A DNA stretch of 64,000 nucleotides, taken from contig NZ_NKHP01000004.1 in the NCBI RefSeq assembly GCF_014467235.1, forward strand, positions 78,351 through 142,350. The letters are read 5' to 3'. Position numbers and translations under genes: made by a program. This DNA is from Xenorhabdus indica (GTDB lineage: Bacteria; Pseudomonadota; Gammaproteobacteria; Enterobacterales; Enterobacteriaceae). Positions 17,706 through 27,539 of the stretch are shown piece after piece (the first letter of the stretch is position 1; each line of letters opens with the position of its first letter). Under the pieces are notes generated by a model. That model worked only from the letters and a program-made list of their open reading frames with translations. It made no database searches and was not told where the DNA came from.

Positions 17706-18053
17706 TTACTTTTCTTTATCGGATGTAGAAATTATCAAGGCATGAGTCTCTTTCAAAAGTTCAGTGACTTCGTTTTTATCTAAATCACCCTCAATAGATA
17801 TAGAGCTGCCATTACTGTTAACTATAGATATTTTTAAGTTACGACCACCCAAAAGTGCTATGAGTGCTCTTCTTATACTATCAAGATAGCTTAAATTATC
17901 TTTAAAAAAAGTGAGAGTAGGTTTAATAATGTTGAATGTCTCTGAACGAGATGTTACTGGATCAACTTCTATATGAAATTTAGCAAGTTCAGTATAAAAC
18001 TCTTCGATCAACGACTCATCTATATATAAAGTAATAATATTGGTATCTTTCAT
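17706..18053 (-). CDS. Unrecognised small protein, 115 residues
   Basis: I do not recognise this protein with confidence. It is acidic to neutral, without signal peptide or membrane segment, and begins MKDTNIITLYIDESLIEEFY. A weak GAGA ribosome binding site lies about six bases upstream of the ATG. The last 70 residues have a pattern of helix (SYLDSIRRALIALLGG), two short strands (LKISIVNSNGSSISIEGDL) and a helix (KNEVTELLKE). That layout recalls small effector-associated domains of bacterial conflict systems, but it is a resemblance of shape only. It lies between hda and upp on the strand of both, in the position of uraA, in AT-rich DNA next to a decayed fragment, so recent insertion is likely. 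Confidence 0.7.
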   Translation of the reverse strand: MKDTNIITLYIDESLIEEFYTELAKFHIEVDPVTSRSETFNIIKPTLTFFKDNLSYLDSIRRALIALLGGRNLKISIVNSNGSSISIEGDLDKNEVTELLKETHALIISTSDKEK

Positions 18054-18166
18054 TTTATTCTCTACTTTATCTTTAATGATACTAAATAAATAAGTGAAAC
18101 TGAATTATATAGAAAAAGCATCTGATACTTTTAGCATCGTCAGTTTTATAGCACAACGCCTAAAAT

Positions 18167-18200
18167 ATGAGAAAGGATTTTGTAAAAAATTCTTTCTCAT
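18167..18200 (-). terminator. Possible terminator after upp
   Basis: A nine-base stem (ATGAGAAAG and CTTTCTCAT) lies about 50 bases beyond the upp stop. On the minus strand it is followed by ATTTTAG, a weak T tract, so function as a terminator is uncertain. Confidence 0.45.
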
Positions 18201-18246
18201 AAGGAGCAGATATAAATTAGCTTACAACTTTATTATTCTATAAATA

Positions 18247-18873
18247 TTATTTTGTACCAAATATCTTATCGCCTGCATCCCCCAGGCCAGGAACAATATA
18301 TCCATGTTCATTAAGACGTTCATCGATAGACGCGGTAAATAACTCAACATCAGGATGAGCTTTCTCCAGTGCTGCAACGCCTTCTGGTGCAGCAACCAAA
18401 ACCAATACCTTAATGACAGGGCAACCTGCTCTTTTCAGTAGATCAATCGTAGCAATCATAGAACCGCCTGTTGCCAACATTGGATCAACAACCAGCGCCA
18501 TACGCTCATTAATGTCAGAAACCAGTTTTTGGAAATAAGGCACAGGCTCAAGTGTTTTCTCATCACGATAAACACCGACAACACTGATACGGGCACTTGG
18601 AATATTTTCCAAAACACCATCCATCATTCCCAAACCTGCACGCAAAATGGGCACTACTGTGATTTTTTTTCCTTTGATCTGATCGACTTCTACCGGACCA
18701 CACCATCCATCAATGGTCACTTTCTCAGTTTCTAAATCAGCAGTTGCTTCGTATGTCAGAAGGCTTCCCACTTCTGAGGCCAGTTCACGAAAACGCTTAG
18801 TGCTTATGTCATGGTCGCGCATCAGGCCCAGTTTATGTTTAACGAGTGGATGTTTAACCTCAACGATCTTCAT
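18247..18873 (-). CDS. upp: Uracil phosphoribosyltransferase
   Basis: This 208-residue enzyme converts uracil and PRPP to UMP in pyrimidine salvage. It is almost identical to E. coli Upp, with the PRPP-binding loop [10 protein letters not shown], the uracil-binding C-terminal segment ([19 protein letters not shown]) and the N-terminal [24 protein letters not shown] precedes the ATG at good distance. It diverges from purM, an arrangement shared with E. coli. In E. coli uraA is cotranscribed downstream; here the downstream gene is the unrelated 115-residue protein, so uracil uptake must be encoded elsewhere or occur by another carrier. Confidence 0.98.
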   Translation of the reverse strand: MKIVEVKHPLVKHKLGLMRDHDISTKRFRELASEVGSLLTYEATADLETEKVTIDGWCGPVEVDQIKGKKITVVPILRAGLGMMDGVLENIPSARISVVGVYRDEKTLEPVPYFQKLVSDINERMALVVDPMLATGGSMIATIDLLKRAGCPVIKVLVLVAAPEGVAALEKAHPDVELFTASIDERLNEHGYIVPGLGDAGDKIFGTK

Positions 18874-19024
18874 GGGTTTCTCCTACTGTATATAGCCGGC
18901 GGATAAAAAAAATCGCGGGATTATACCTCCTTTTTGATATCGCGCCACTATCCATCTATTGATTTTTAGCAACCACAAGTATTTTTCTTCTATTTTTTTA
19001 TCCGTAATAACCTACAGAAAGCTA

Positions 19025-19040
19025 TCGCAAACGTTTGCCC
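19025..19040 (+). promoter_or_regulatory. PurR operator (PUR box) upstream of purM
   Basis: TCGCAAACGTTTGCCC matches the PUR box consensus ACGCAAACGTTTGCGT at 13 of 16 positions, with an intact central CGCAAACGTTTGC. It lies 65-80 bases upstream of the purM start in the divergent upp-purM region, consistent with repression of purMN by PurR when hypoxanthine or guanine is plentiful. Confidence 0.88.
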
Positions 19041-19104
19041 AGACTGCTAGAATTATCTCCGTTCTGTTTTATTCATTCAAATGCAATCGCCTGGGAGCTA
19101 CGCA

Positions 19105-20145
19105 GTGACCAACAAAACCTCTCTTAGCTATAAAGATGCCGGAGTCGATATTGACGCGGGTAATGCCTTAGTCAATCGTATCAAAGGCGTAGTGAAACAG
19201 ACCCGACGCCCTGAAGTGATGGGGGGATTGGGAGGATTCGGCGCTTTATGTGCCCTGCCACAAAAATATCGTGAACCTATTTTAGTTTCCGGCACAGATG
19301 GCGTTGGTACTAAACTGCGTCTGGCGATGGATCTGAAATGTCACGATACTATCGGAATTGATTTGGTCGCCATGTGTGTTAATGATCTGGTTGTTCAAGG
19401 TGCTGAACCACTGTTCTTCCTTGATTATTATGCAACAGGTAAATTGGATGTTGATACAGCCTCCAGTGTCATCACTGGCATTGCAGAAGGCTGTAAACAA
19501 GCCGGTTGTGCACTGGTCGGTGGAGAAACAGCCGAAATGCCCGGCATGTATCATGGAGAAGATTACGACGTCGCTGGTTTCTGTGTCGGCGTGGTTGAAA
19601 AATCAGAAATCATTGATGGCAGTCAGGTTCAGATCGGCGATGCACTGATTGCATTAGCTTCCAGCGGGCCACATTCTAATGGCTATTCATTAATTCGCAA
19701 AATCCTTGAAGTCAGCCAGACCAATCCTGAAACAACCAAACTGGATGATAAGCCATTAGCGGATCATTTACTTGCCCCAACCCGTATTTATGTCAAACCA
19801 CTACTTGAATTAATTGAGAATGTTGAGATCCACGCGATTTCTCATTTGACGGGTGGCGGCTTCTGGGAAAATATTCCCCGTGTTCTGCCAGAAAATATGC
19901 AGGCAAGAATCGAGGGGACTAGCTGGCAGTGGCCTGCGATTTTCAAATGGTTACAACAGGCAGGTAATGTCAGCGATCACGAAATGTATCGCACATTCAA
20001 CTGTGGAGTCGGAATGATAATTGCTCTACCACAATCTCAAGCAAAACAGGCAATTGAATGCCTAAACACTGCGGGTGAAAAAGCGTGGCAAATCGGCAGC
20101 ATTACTGAACTTGGTCACAACGAACAGCAAGTTACTATCAGTTAA
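19105..20145 (+). CDS. purM: Phosphoribosylformylglycinamidine cyclo-ligase (AIR synthetase)
   Basis: PurM catalyses ATP-dependent ring closure of FGAM to aminoimidazole ribonucleotide, the fifth step of purine synthesis. The 346-residue protein has the N-terminal [18 protein letters not shown], the glycine-rich [24 protein letters not shown], and [16 protein letters not shown]. The GTG at 19105 is chosen over an in-frame ATG at 19081: GGGAG lies eight bases before it and the protein then begins [11 protein letters not shown], matching E. coli [11 protein letters not shown]. It is followed at 44 bases by purN in one operon, and a PUR box lies upstream. Confidence 0.97.
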   Translation: MTNKTSLSYKDAGVDIDAGNALVNRIKGVVKQTRRPEVMGGLGGFGALCALPQKYREPILVSGTDGVGTKLRLAMDLKCHDTIGIDLVAMCVNDLVVQGAEPLFFLDYYATGKLDVDTASSVITGIAEGCKQAGCALVGGETAEMPGMYHGEDYDVAGFCVGVVEKSEIIDGSQVQIGDALIALASSGPHSNGYSLIRKILEVSQTNPETTKLDDKPLADHLLAPTRIYVKPLLELIENVEIHAISHLTGGGFWENIPRVLPENMQARIEGTSWQWPAIFKWLQQAGNVSDHEMYRTFNCGVGMIIALPQSQAKQAIECLNTAGEKAWQIGSITELGHNEQQVTIS

Positions 20146-20189
20146 TAAAAAGCTCGTAAATAAAAAGCCCGTTAATAGAAAGTCATCCT

Positions 20190-20828
20190 ATGAAAAAAAT
20201 TGTGGTATTAATTTCTGGTAATGGCAGTAACCTACAATCCATTATTGATGCCTGCCAACAAAACCGGATTAATGGGCAGGTCTGTGCAGTATTCAGCAAC
20301 AATGCTAATGCTTATGGCCTGCAACGGGCAGAATGTGCGGGTATTCCCACGCATTTTCTCAATCCGAAAGAGTATTCAAATCGTGCAGATTATGATTTTG
20401 CCCTACTCACCGCTCTTGATCGATATCAGCCCGATTTGGTCGTTTTAGCGGGTTATATGAGAATATTGTCACCCGGTTTTGTCCAGCATTATCGCGGACG
20501 ACTGATTAATATTCACCCTTCCCTGCTACCGAAATATCCCGGTCTGCATACCCACCGTAAAGCAATAGAAAATGGAGATCAGGAGCATGGTACTTCTGTC
20601 CATTTTGTGACTGAAGAGCTTGATGGTGGTCCCATTATCTTGCAGGCTAAAGTACCAATCTTTACAGGCGATCAGGAAGAAGATGTTATCAGACGCATTC
20701 AAACTCAGGAGCATGATATTTACCCACTGGTCATCGGCTGGTTCCTGGATCAGCGTCTGAGAATGGATAACAATACCGCCATTATGGATGGCAAGATATT
20801 GCCACCACAAGGTTATGCTTCAGAATAA
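20190..20828 (+). CDS. purN: Phosphoribosylglycinamide formyltransferase 1
   Basis: PurN transfers a formyl group from 10-formyltetrahydrofolate to GAR, the third step of purine synthesis. The 212-residue product shows the phosphate-binding ISGNGSNLQSII at the N-terminus and the catalytic INIHPSLLPKYPGLHT (Asn and His), with the catalytic Asp in EELDGGPII. Length and sequence follow E. coli PurN. It is the second gene of the purMN operon and therefore probably shares the PurR control seen upstream of purM. Confidence 0.97.
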   Translation: MKKIVVLISGNGSNLQSIIDACQQNRINGQVCAVFSNNANAYGLQRAECAGIPTHFLNPKEYSNRADYDFALLTALDRYQPDLVVLAGYMRILSPGFVQHYRGRLINIHPSLLPKYPGLHTHRKAIENGDQEHGTSVHFVTEELDGGPIILQAKVPIFTGDQEEDVIRRIQTQEHDIYPLVIGWFLDQRLRMDNNTAIMDGKILPPQGYASE

Positions 20829-21179
20829 CCAATATCATTAGATCGATTACAGCATTGTGTCCAGAATTAATGTGTTCAGGTTAGCGTGTAAAGTTAATAC
20901 ATTGAGATTAATACGTTTTAAGGTTAATGTATTAAAGTGAATCATGTTAATATAATGAAAATTAACCAGACACTTTGCTGTAAGTTATTCTTTCGGAAAG
21001 CTCTTTTTCTATATTTCGTTCTTTTTCTATAAGTTATATTTTTCTATAAATTATAGTGCTAACCCAAAGCTGTAACTTGAAAGGCAACGGGGATATCTAG
21101 TAATAATTAACTATCCGTATATCATTTCGTATAGACCAAAACTAAATCGGCCCTTATCGTAAAAACACTGAGGTATCTA
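20829..21179. repeat. AT-rich gap with degenerate TTAAT repeats
   Basis: Between purN and speG, bases 20865-20936 carry five imperfect copies of a motif like GGTTAATRYRTTNA, their TTAAT/TTAG cores spaced 13-16 bases apart. The third and fifth copies are inverted relative to each other (TTAATACATT at 20894-20903, AATGTATTAA at 20926-20935), so the array can also fold. No gene is visible. It could be a protein-binding array or simple slippage. Confidence 0.45.
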
Positions 21180-21743
21180 ATGTCCAGTGGCTCTGAAAAT
21201 CCACCCGTAAACTTACGTCCCCTCGAACGGGAAGATCTCCCTTTCGTCCACCAGCTCGATAACAATGCCAGTGTCATGCGCTATTGGTTTGAAGAGCCTT
21301 ATGAGGCTTTTGTTGAATTATGCGATCTCTATGACAAACATATCCACGACCAAAGTGAACGCCGTTTTATTATAGAAAGCATGAACGCTAAAGTCGGCTT
21401 GGTTGAGTTAGTGGAAATTGATTATGTTCACCGCCGTTCCGAATTTCAAATCATTATTGCACCGGCTTATCAAGGGCAAGGCTATGCAACTGAGGCAGTT
21501 AAACTTGCGATGGAGTACGCATTTTCTGTACTCAATCTCTACAAACTCTATTTAATCGTTGATAAAGAGAACGAAAAAGCAATTCATATATACAATAAAT
21601 TAGGATTTTATACAGAAGGTGAATTAATCGATGAATTTTTCGTAAACGGCTCTTATCATACTGCTATTCGGATGTGTACTTTCCAGCATCACTATTTTGC
21701 TAACAAAATTCGTCATTCTCAGAGTAAAAAGCAAGATCGTTAA
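21180..21743 (+). CDS. speG: Spermidine N1-acetyltransferase
   Basis: SpeG acetylates spermidine and spermine with acetyl-CoA, relieving polyamine toxicity. The 187-residue GNAT-fold protein begins with the typical [18 protein letters not shown], includes [12 protein letters not shown] (polyamine and allosteric region), the acetyl-CoA loop [10 protein letters not shown] and the C-terminal [20 protein letters not shown], all near-identical to E. coli SpeG. TGAGGT lies before the ATG. It stands alone, 28 bases before ppk, with an unusually repetitive upstream region. Confidence 0.97.
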   Translation: MSSGSENPPVNLRPLEREDLPFVHQLDNNASVMRYWFEEPYEAFVELCDLYDKHIHDQSERRFIIESMNAKVGLVELVEIDYVHRRSEFQIIIAPAYQGQGYATEAVKLAMEYAFSVLNLYKLYLIVDKENEKAIHIYNKLGFYTEGELIDEFFVNGSYHTAIRMCTFQHHYFANKIRHSQSKKQDR

Positions 21744-21771
21744 CCCAATAAATGGACCAAACGGAGTAGTA

Positions 21772-23841
21772 ATGTCCCACGACCGCCTCTATACAGAAAA
21801 AGAACTCAGTTGGCTCTCTTTCAATGAACGCGTACTTCAGGAAGCGGCTGACAAAAGCAATCCACTTATTGAAAGAATGAGGTTTCTAGGGATCTACTCC
21901 AATAATCTGGATGAGTTTTATAAAGTTCGTTTTGCTGATGTAAAACGTCGTATTCTTATTAGCGAAGAACGGGGTTCTGCAACCAGCGCTCGGCAATTAT
22001 TCAAAAAGATCCAGTCTAAAGTAGCCAAAATCGATCAGGAGTTTGATGAACTCTATAACGATTTACTCTTAGAAATGGCGCGCAACCAGATTTTCTTAAT
22101 CAATGAACGGCAGATATCTCCCAATCAACAAATCTGGTTGCGACAATATTTCCGGCAACATTTACGTCCGCATATTACACCTATCGTTATCAATCCAGAG
22201 ACTAATCTGGTTGAATTTTTGAAAGATGATTACACCTATCTGGCTGTGGAAATTATTCGGGGACAAGAGACAAAATATGCCCTGCTGGAAATTCCAGCAG
22301 ACAAAGTTCCCCGTTTCGTTAATCTGCCGCCAGAAATGCCAAAAAAACGCAAGTCAATGATTTTACTTGATAATATTTTGCGTTATACACTGGATGAAAT
22401 TTTCAAAGGTTTTTTTGATTACGATACACTGAACGTTTACTCCATGAAAATGACCCGTGATGCTGAATACGATTTAGCAACGGAAATGGAATCCAGTTTG
22501 TTGGAATTGATGTCTTCAACCCTGAAGCAACGGTTAACGGCCGAACCTGTCCGCTTTGTTTATCAACGGGATATGCCGGATGAAATGGTAGAACTACTAC
22601 GCAGTAAGTTAGGGTTGTCTAATGATGACTCTGTTATTGCTGGTGGCCGTTATCACAACTTCAAAGATTTTATTAAGTTTCCCAATGAAGGAAATCGAAC
22701 CCTTCTGAATAAACCAATGCCACGCTTACGCCATACCTGGTTTGATCATTTCCGCAATGGTTTTGATGCTATCCGTGAACAAGATGTTTTGCTCTATTAC
22801 CCTTATCACACTTTCGAGCATGTGCTGGAATTACTGCGGCAGGCATCATTCGATCCGAGTGTATTATCGATAAAAATTAACATCTATCGTGTAGCTAAAG
22901 ACTCACGCATTATTGATTCTATGATCCATGCGGCTCACAACGGTAAAAAAGTAACGGTAGTCGTGGAGTTACAGGCACGATTTGATGAAGAGGCCAATAT
23001 CCACTGGGCAAAACGCCTGACTGAAGCAGGCGTGCACGTGATTTTCTCTGCTCCGGGCCTGAAAATTCACGCGAAGTTGTTTATCATCTCGCGCCTTGAA
23101 GGCAGTGAAATTATCCGCTATGCCCATATTGGTACAGGAAATTTCAATGAAAAAACAGCTCGCTTATATACCGATTATTCCCTGCTAACAGCCAAGCCAG
23201 AAGTCACCAATGAAGTACGTCGTGTATTTAACTTTATTGAAAACCCTTATCGTCCCGTAACATTTGAGAATTTAATGGTATCGCCCCAAAATTCACGTGC
23301 GATGCTCAATAAGTTAATTACTCAAGAAATCGAAAATGCCAAAGCAGGAGAACTGGCAGGCATTACCTTAAAAATAAATAACCTGGTAGATAGAGAATTA
23401 GTGGATCGCCTGTATGATGCCTCAGAAGCGGGTGTCAAAGTGCGTCTTCTGATCCGGGGTATGTGTTCTCTGGTTCCCAATCAATCCGGTTTTAGTGAGA
23501 ACATTCAAGTCACCAGTATTGTAGATCGCTTCCTTGAACATGATCGGGTTTATGTTTTCACCAATAAAGGGAATGAAAAAATTTTCCTCTCTTCCGCAGA
23601 CTGGATGACCCGGAATATTGATTATCGTATTGAAGTCGCCGTTTGTTTATTAGATCCCCTGTTAAAACAACGAGTATTGGATATCTTAGAACTCCAGTTT
23701 AACGATACAGTCAAGGCGCGCTATATTGATAAAGAATTGAGCAATCGCTATGTACCACGGGGAAATAAGCGTAAAATCCGCGCACAAACTGCCATTTATG
23801 ATTATCTGAAAAACCTGGAACAACCGGAACCAAGAGCCTAA
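21772..23841 (+). CDS. ppk: Polyphosphate kinase 1
   Basis: PPK1 makes inorganic polyphosphate from ATP at the inner membrane; polyphosphate supports stress survival, motility and virulence in many pathogens. The 689-residue protein follows E. coli PPK from [16 protein letters not shown] to the C-terminus. The phosphohistidine region KIHAKLF places the autophosphorylated His at 433, and EHDRVY the second conserved His at 590. The ATG at 21772 is chosen because GGAG lies seven bases upstream and gives the family start ([14 protein letters not shown]); an earlier start would overlap speG. ppx follows after three bases, so the two are one operon, as in E. coli. Confidence 0.98.
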   Translation: MSHDRLYTEKELSWLSFNERVLQEAADKSNPLIERMRFLGIYSNNLDEFYKVRFADVKRRILISEERGSATSARQLFKKIQSKVAKIDQEFDELYNDLLLEMARNQIFLINERQISPNQQIWLRQYFRQHLRPHITPIVINPETNLVEFLKDDYTYLAVEIIRGQETKYALLEIPADKVPRFVNLPPEMPKKRKSMILLDNILRYTLDEIFKGFFDYDTLNVYSMKMTRDAEYDLATEMESSLLELMSSTLKQRLTAEPVRFVYQRDMPDEMVELLRSKLGLSNDDSVIAGGRYHNFKDFIKFPNEGNRTLLNKPMPRLRHTWFDHFRNGFDAIREQDVLLYYPYHTFEHVLELLRQASFDPSVLSIKINIYRVAKDSRIIDSMIHAAHNGKKVTVVVELQARFDEEANIHWAKRLTEAGVHVIFSAPGLKIHAKLFIISRLEGSEIIRYAHIGTGNFNEKTARLYTDYSLLTAKPEVTNEVRRVFNFIENPYRPVTFENLMVSPQNSRAMLNKLITQEIENAKAGELAGITLKINNLVDRELVDRLYDASEAGVKVRLLIRGMCSLVPNQSGFSENIQVTSIVDRFLEHDRVYVFTNKGNEKIFLSSADWMTRNIDYRIEVAVCLLDPLLKQRVLDILELQFNDTVKARYIDKELSNRYVPRGNKRKIRAQTAIYDYLKNLEQPEPRA

Positions 23842-23844
23842 TTT

Positions 23845-25449
23845 ATGCCGTTGAAACACGATAAACCAACGCCTAAGCCGCTGGAAATTGCAACCATTGA
23901 CCTTGGCTCTAACAGTTTTCATATGGTTATCGCCCGTATTGTAAATGGTGCATTACAAGTTATTGGGCGCCTAAAAAAACGGGTTTACCTTGCTGATGGA
24001 CTTAATGATAAAAATGAGTTAAGTGAAGAATCTATCAGTCGCGGTCTTGACTGCCTGTCGCTATTCGCTGAGCGGTTGCAGGGTTTCTCTGCGGAAAATG
24101 TCTGCCTTGTAGGTACTCATAGTCTACGGGAAGCAACCAATGCGGAAGAATTTCTGAAACGAGCCAAAGAGGTTATTCCTTATCCCATTGAAATTATTTC
24201 CGGTCACGAAGAAGCCCGTTTGATCTTCATGGGGGTAGAACATACTCAACCGGAAAAGGGCCGTAAACTGGTGATTGATATTGGTGGTGGCTCCACCGAG
24301 TTGGTCATTGGTGAGGATTTCGAACCTCTATTAATTGAAAGCCGCCGTATGGGGTGTGTGAGTTTTTCCCGACAGTTTTTTCCTGGTGGCGTAGTAAATG
24401 AGCATAATTTCCACAAAGCAAGGCTTCAGGCAGAACAAAAACTAGAAAATCTCATCTGGCAATTCCGCACAAAAGGTTGGGATTTTGCTTTAGGAGCATC
24501 AGGGACTATCAAAGCAGTCCATGAATCACTGATTGAATTTGGTGAAAAAGATGGTTTGATTACACCTGATCGCCTCCATATGCTGGTGAAACGGGTATTA
24601 AAATACAAAAACTTCAACTCTCTGGATTTACCCGGTTTACCCGAAGATCGCAAACAAACTTTTGTTCCGGGTCTGGCTATTCTATGCGGTATATTTGATG
24701 CCTTGCATATTCAAGAATTACGTTTGTCTGACGGAGCATTACGTGAAGGTGTTCTTTACGAAATGGAAGATCGCTTCCGCCATCAGGATATTCGTCAAAG
24801 AACAGCCAAAAGTCTTGCTGATCACTATAATATTGACAGGGAACAAGCCAGCCGTGTCTGGAACACAGCCAAAACACTTTATGACCAATGGGCGGCACAA
24901 AATCCGAAACGAGTACAACCACAATTGGAAGCCATTCTGCTCTGGGCAGCGATGCTCCATGAAGTTGGCTTAAGCATCAACCTGAGTGGCTTACAGCGGC
25001 ATTCTGCCTATATCCTGCAACACACGGACTTACCCGGTTTTAATCAAGAACAGCAATTATTGTTGGCAACATTGGTTCGTTACCACCGCAAAGCAGTTAA
25101 AATTCATGAACATCCCCGTTTCTATCTGTTCAAGAAAAAGCAATATCTTCCGATACTCCAGATATTGAGATTAGCAACCTTGCTGAATAATCAACGCCAA
25201 TCCACGACGACTCCTGAATCTTTAAGGCTGGAAACGGATCATGGTCACTGGACACTTTATCTTCCCAAAAACTATCTAATTCAGAATGTACTGGTGCAGT
25301 TAGACTTAGAGAAAGAACAGATTTACTGGGGTGATGTAGCGGGTTGGCACTTACATATTCAAGAGGAATCATCAACTGCGGCGTTGGAACATTATCAGCA
25401 AAAACAGCAAAATATGATGGGACAAAATGGCAATCCTAAGACAAAATAG
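23845..25449 (+). CDS. ppx: Exopolyphosphatase
   Basis: PPX removes terminal phosphates from long-chain polyphosphate. The 534-residue protein has the ASKHA/Ppx-GppA fold: phosphate-binding loops [14 protein letters not shown] near residue 18 and [14 protein letters not shown] near 144, the catalytic Glu region HSLREATN, and a C-terminal HD-like helical domain ([18 protein letters not shown]). It is about 20 residues longer than E. coli PPX, mainly through a Gln-rich C-terminal tail. It directly follows ppk (three-base gap). Confidence 0.97.
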   Translation: MPLKHDKPTPKPLEIATIDLGSNSFHMVIARIVNGALQVIGRLKKRVYLADGLNDKNELSEESISRGLDCLSLFAERLQGFSAENVCLVGTHSLREATNAEEFLKRAKEVIPYPIEIISGHEEARLIFMGVEHTQPEKGRKLVIDIGGGSTELVIGEDFEPLLIESRRMGCVSFSRQFFPGGVVNEHNFHKARLQAEQKLENLIWQFRTKGWDFALGASGTIKAVHESLIEFGEKDGLITPDRLHMLVKRVLKYKNFNSLDLPGLPEDRKQTFVPGLAILCGIFDALHIQELRLSDGALREGVLYEMEDRFRHQDIRQRTAKSLADHYNIDREQASRVWNTAKTLYDQWAAQNPKRVQPQLEAILLWAAMLHEVGLSINLSGLQRHSAYILQHTDLPGFNQEQQLLLATLVRYHRKAVKIHEHPRFYLFKKKQYLPILQILRLATLLNNQRQSTTTPESLRLETDHGHWTLYLPKNYLIQNVLVQLDLEKEQIYWGDVAGWHLHIQEESSTAALEHYQQKQQNMMGQNGNPKTK

Positions 25450-25483
25450 CACCATATCCCCCTAAACTGGGTAGCTTTGTTCA

Positions 25484-25511
25484 AATTTGTGCAAAACTAT
25501 TTGCACAAATT
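25484..25511 (+). promoter_or_regulatory. Perfect 12-bp inverted repeat in the mgtE leader
   Basis: AATTTGTGCAAA, loop ACTA, TTTGCACAAATT, placed 11 bases before the mgtE ATG and just before its AAAGG ribosome binding site. There is no T tract on the plus strand, so it is not a standard terminator. It could be a protein operator or an RNA hairpin affecting mgtE translation or ppx mRNA stability. Confidence 0.5.
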
Positions 25512-25522
25512 AAAGGTAGACT

Positions 25523-26986
25523 ATGTTACAACCAACCTTTAAACCTGATAATGGGAATGTCACCAGTCAACATTCCCAAAAGCTGGCTCTCATTCGCCAG
25601 AACCTGTTTTCGCTGCTCATTGACGATAAACTATTCGTTGATTCGTTATTGGGGCAAGCTGATGCACACGCAAAAATCAGCGATGACCAATTATTAGAGA
25701 AGATTGAAGAAGTCAAATCCCTTCTGACCAATCTGCATGCAGCAGATATTGCCGATATTCTGGAAGCATTACCTTATGATGAACGCCTTGCTTTATGGCG
25801 GCTCATTGATAATAACCAGCGTGGTGAGGTATTGGTGGAAGCCTCTATCCCAGTCTGGGATAACCTAATCAAAGACATGTCTGATCTGGAACTGCTCAGA
25901 GCAATTGGCACACTGCACGTAGATGAACAGGCTTATATTGCTGAACACCTTCCCAGGGATACAACACGCCGTTTACTGACCTATCTGGAACCTAGCCAAC
26001 GTAACCGTATCCGGGAAGTATTGCAGTACCATAAGGACAGTATCGGCCAGATGATGGATTTTGAATTTGTGACAGTACGAGGTAATGTCACACTCGGTAC
26101 TGTTCAGCGTTTCCTGCGTTCCCGCGGCTCTATTCCGGAAACAACGGATAAAATCTTTGTCATTGATCGTAAAAATCGCCTTCAGGGAGAACTTCTGCTT
26201 ACGACTTTGCTAATCAATGCACCGGATAAACTTGTAGCTGAGGTGATGAATATAGATACCGTCACTTTTCTGCCTGAACAAAAAGGCGAAGATGCTGCCA
26301 GTGCGTTCGAACGTTATGACCTGATTTCTGCTGCGGTAGTGGACAGTAACGGGCGTTTGATGGGTCGTCTGACTGTCGAAGATATTGTTGATACTTTAAG
26401 CGAAGAAACGGATACCAATATCCGACGTATGGGTGGTTTGAGCCGCGAAGAAGATGTCTTCGCACCGGTTGGGCAGGCAGTAAAAACCCGCTGGACTTGG
26501 CTTGCTATTAATTTGTGCACAGCGTTTGTCGCTTCACGTGTTATCGGCCTGTTTGAACATACTATTTCCCAACTCGTGGCTCTTGCCACTTTAATGCCTA
26601 TTGTAGCAGGCATCGGGGGCAATACCGGTAATCAGACTATCACCATGATCGTACGGGCATTGGCTCTCCACCAAATCCAAACAGGGAGTTTCCCTTATCT
26701 TTTATTGAGGGAACTTGGTGTTGCTCTGATAAACGGTGTTATTTGGGGAGGCATTATGGGTATTGTCACTTATGTGCTCTATGATGACCTTGCAATGGGT
26801 GGCGTAATGACAATGGCAATGATACTAAACTTGCTGATGGCTGCCTTGATGGGGGTCTTGATACCTTTTATTATGATGAAGTTAGGCAGAGATCCTGCGA
26901 TTGGTTCCAGTGTTATGATTACTGCAATTACTGATACCGGCGGTTTCTTTATTTTTTTGGGATTGGCAACGCTATTTTTGGTTTAA
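25523..26986 (+). CDS. mgtE: Magnesium transporter MgtE
   Basis: MgtE is a homodimeric Mg2+ channel gated by cytoplasmic Mg2+. The 487-residue protein has the N-domain helical superhelix (ADIADILEALPYDERLALWRLID), two CBS domains (about 140-265, with LQGELLLTTLL and GRLMGRLTVEDIVDTL), a plug helix and five C-terminal membrane segments with the pore signature PIVAGIGGNTGNQ and AITDTGGFFIFLGLAT. AAAGG precedes the ATG. E. coli K-12 lacks an mgtE at this position, so it is an addition relative to that map. It lies 73 bases after ppx behind a perfect hairpin and is followed by a strong terminator. Confidence 0.96.
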   Translation: MLQPTFKPDNGNVTSQHSQKLALIRQNLFSLLIDDKLFVDSLLGQADAHAKISDDQLLEKIEEVKSLLTNLHAADIADILEALPYDERLALWRLIDNNQRGEVLVEASIPVWDNLIKDMSDLELLRAIGTLHVDEQAYIAEHLPRDTTRRLLTYLEPSQRNRIREVLQYHKDSIGQMMDFEFVTVRGNVTLGTVQRFLRSRGSIPETTDKIFVIDRKNRLQGELLLTTLLINAPDKLVAEVMNIDTVTFLPEQKGEDAASAFERYDLISAAVVDSNGRLMGRLTVEDIVDTLSEETDTNIRRMGGLSREEDVFAPVGQAVKTRWTWLAINLCTAFVASRVIGLFEHTISQLVALATLMPIVAGIGGNTGNQTITMIVRALALHQIQTGSFPYLLLRELGVALINGVIWGGIMGIVTYVLYDDLAMGGVMTMAMILNLLMAALMGVLIPFIMMKLGRDPAIGSSVMITAITDTGGFFIFLGLATLFLV

Positions 26987-27022
26987 TGAGTTCACCGACA
27001 TTTAAGAAACTCTGTATTCAGG

Positions 27023-27051
27023 AAAACGCCGATTAAATAATCGGCGTTTTT
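27023..27051. terminator. Bidirectional terminator between mgtE and hcp
   Basis: A 12-base stem (AAAACGCCGATT and AATCGGCGTTTT) with a four-base loop, followed by T on the plus strand and flanked symmetrically by the A tract on the other. The flanking genes converge. Confidence 0.9.
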
Positions 27052-27059
27052 GCAAATTA

Positions 27060-27539
27060 TCAATACACTCTTTCGTCCCAGACACTATATCCAGATGTTC
27101 CTGCCATATGATGACGACAGATAATATCTTTATATTTAATAGAGACAATTTCTTCCGGTTGTGATTCCGCATGGTTAATACTATGCGGATAGTTTGGTGA
27201 CAATTCAATGATTGTCGCATCACGACATTCAATTGAATAATAGAGCTCCTGAGATCCTAATTGTGAAGTGCGATAAAAATCAAATTTCAGATTCAAATTT
27301 TCATTATTTGAAATTGCCATCATTAATAACGGTGATGATTTATCTTGTGGCTTTACAAACACAATTGGACTATGGTTAACATTTTGTTCTCTATGAATAG
27401 AATGATGCAGATTCAATACAAAGATTTCATCTTCATGACCAGTCTGATATTTATTTCCGATGGACTCAACCGAAGAACAACCTTGTGAAATCAACCCTTG
27501 TTTGTCTCCTTGCAAGGTTAAATAGATCATATTAGCCAT
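27060..27539 (-). CDS. hcp: Orphan Hcp-family type VI secretion protein
   Basis: This 159-residue protein is an Hcp, the ring-forming subunit of the type VI secretion inner tube, also a carrier of small effectors and itself secreted. It shows the family start MANMIYLTLQGDKQGLISQGC, the central EDEIFVLNLHHSIHREQNVNHSPI, the FVKPQDKSSPLL loop, and the C-terminal MAGTSGYSVWDERVY. It is the usual length with no C-terminal toxin extension. No other T6SS gene lies in the window, so it is an orphan copy presumably used by a system encoded elsewhere. It sits in a ~740-base AT-rich region. Confidence 0.95.
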   Translation of the reverse strand: MANMIYLTLQGDKQGLISQGCSSVESIGNKYQTGHEDEIFVLNLHHSIHREQNVNHSPIVFVKPQDKSSPLLMMAISNNENLNLKFDFYRTSQLGSQELYYSIECRDATIIELSPNYPHSINHAESQPEEIVSIKYKDIICRHHMAGTSGYSVWDERVY

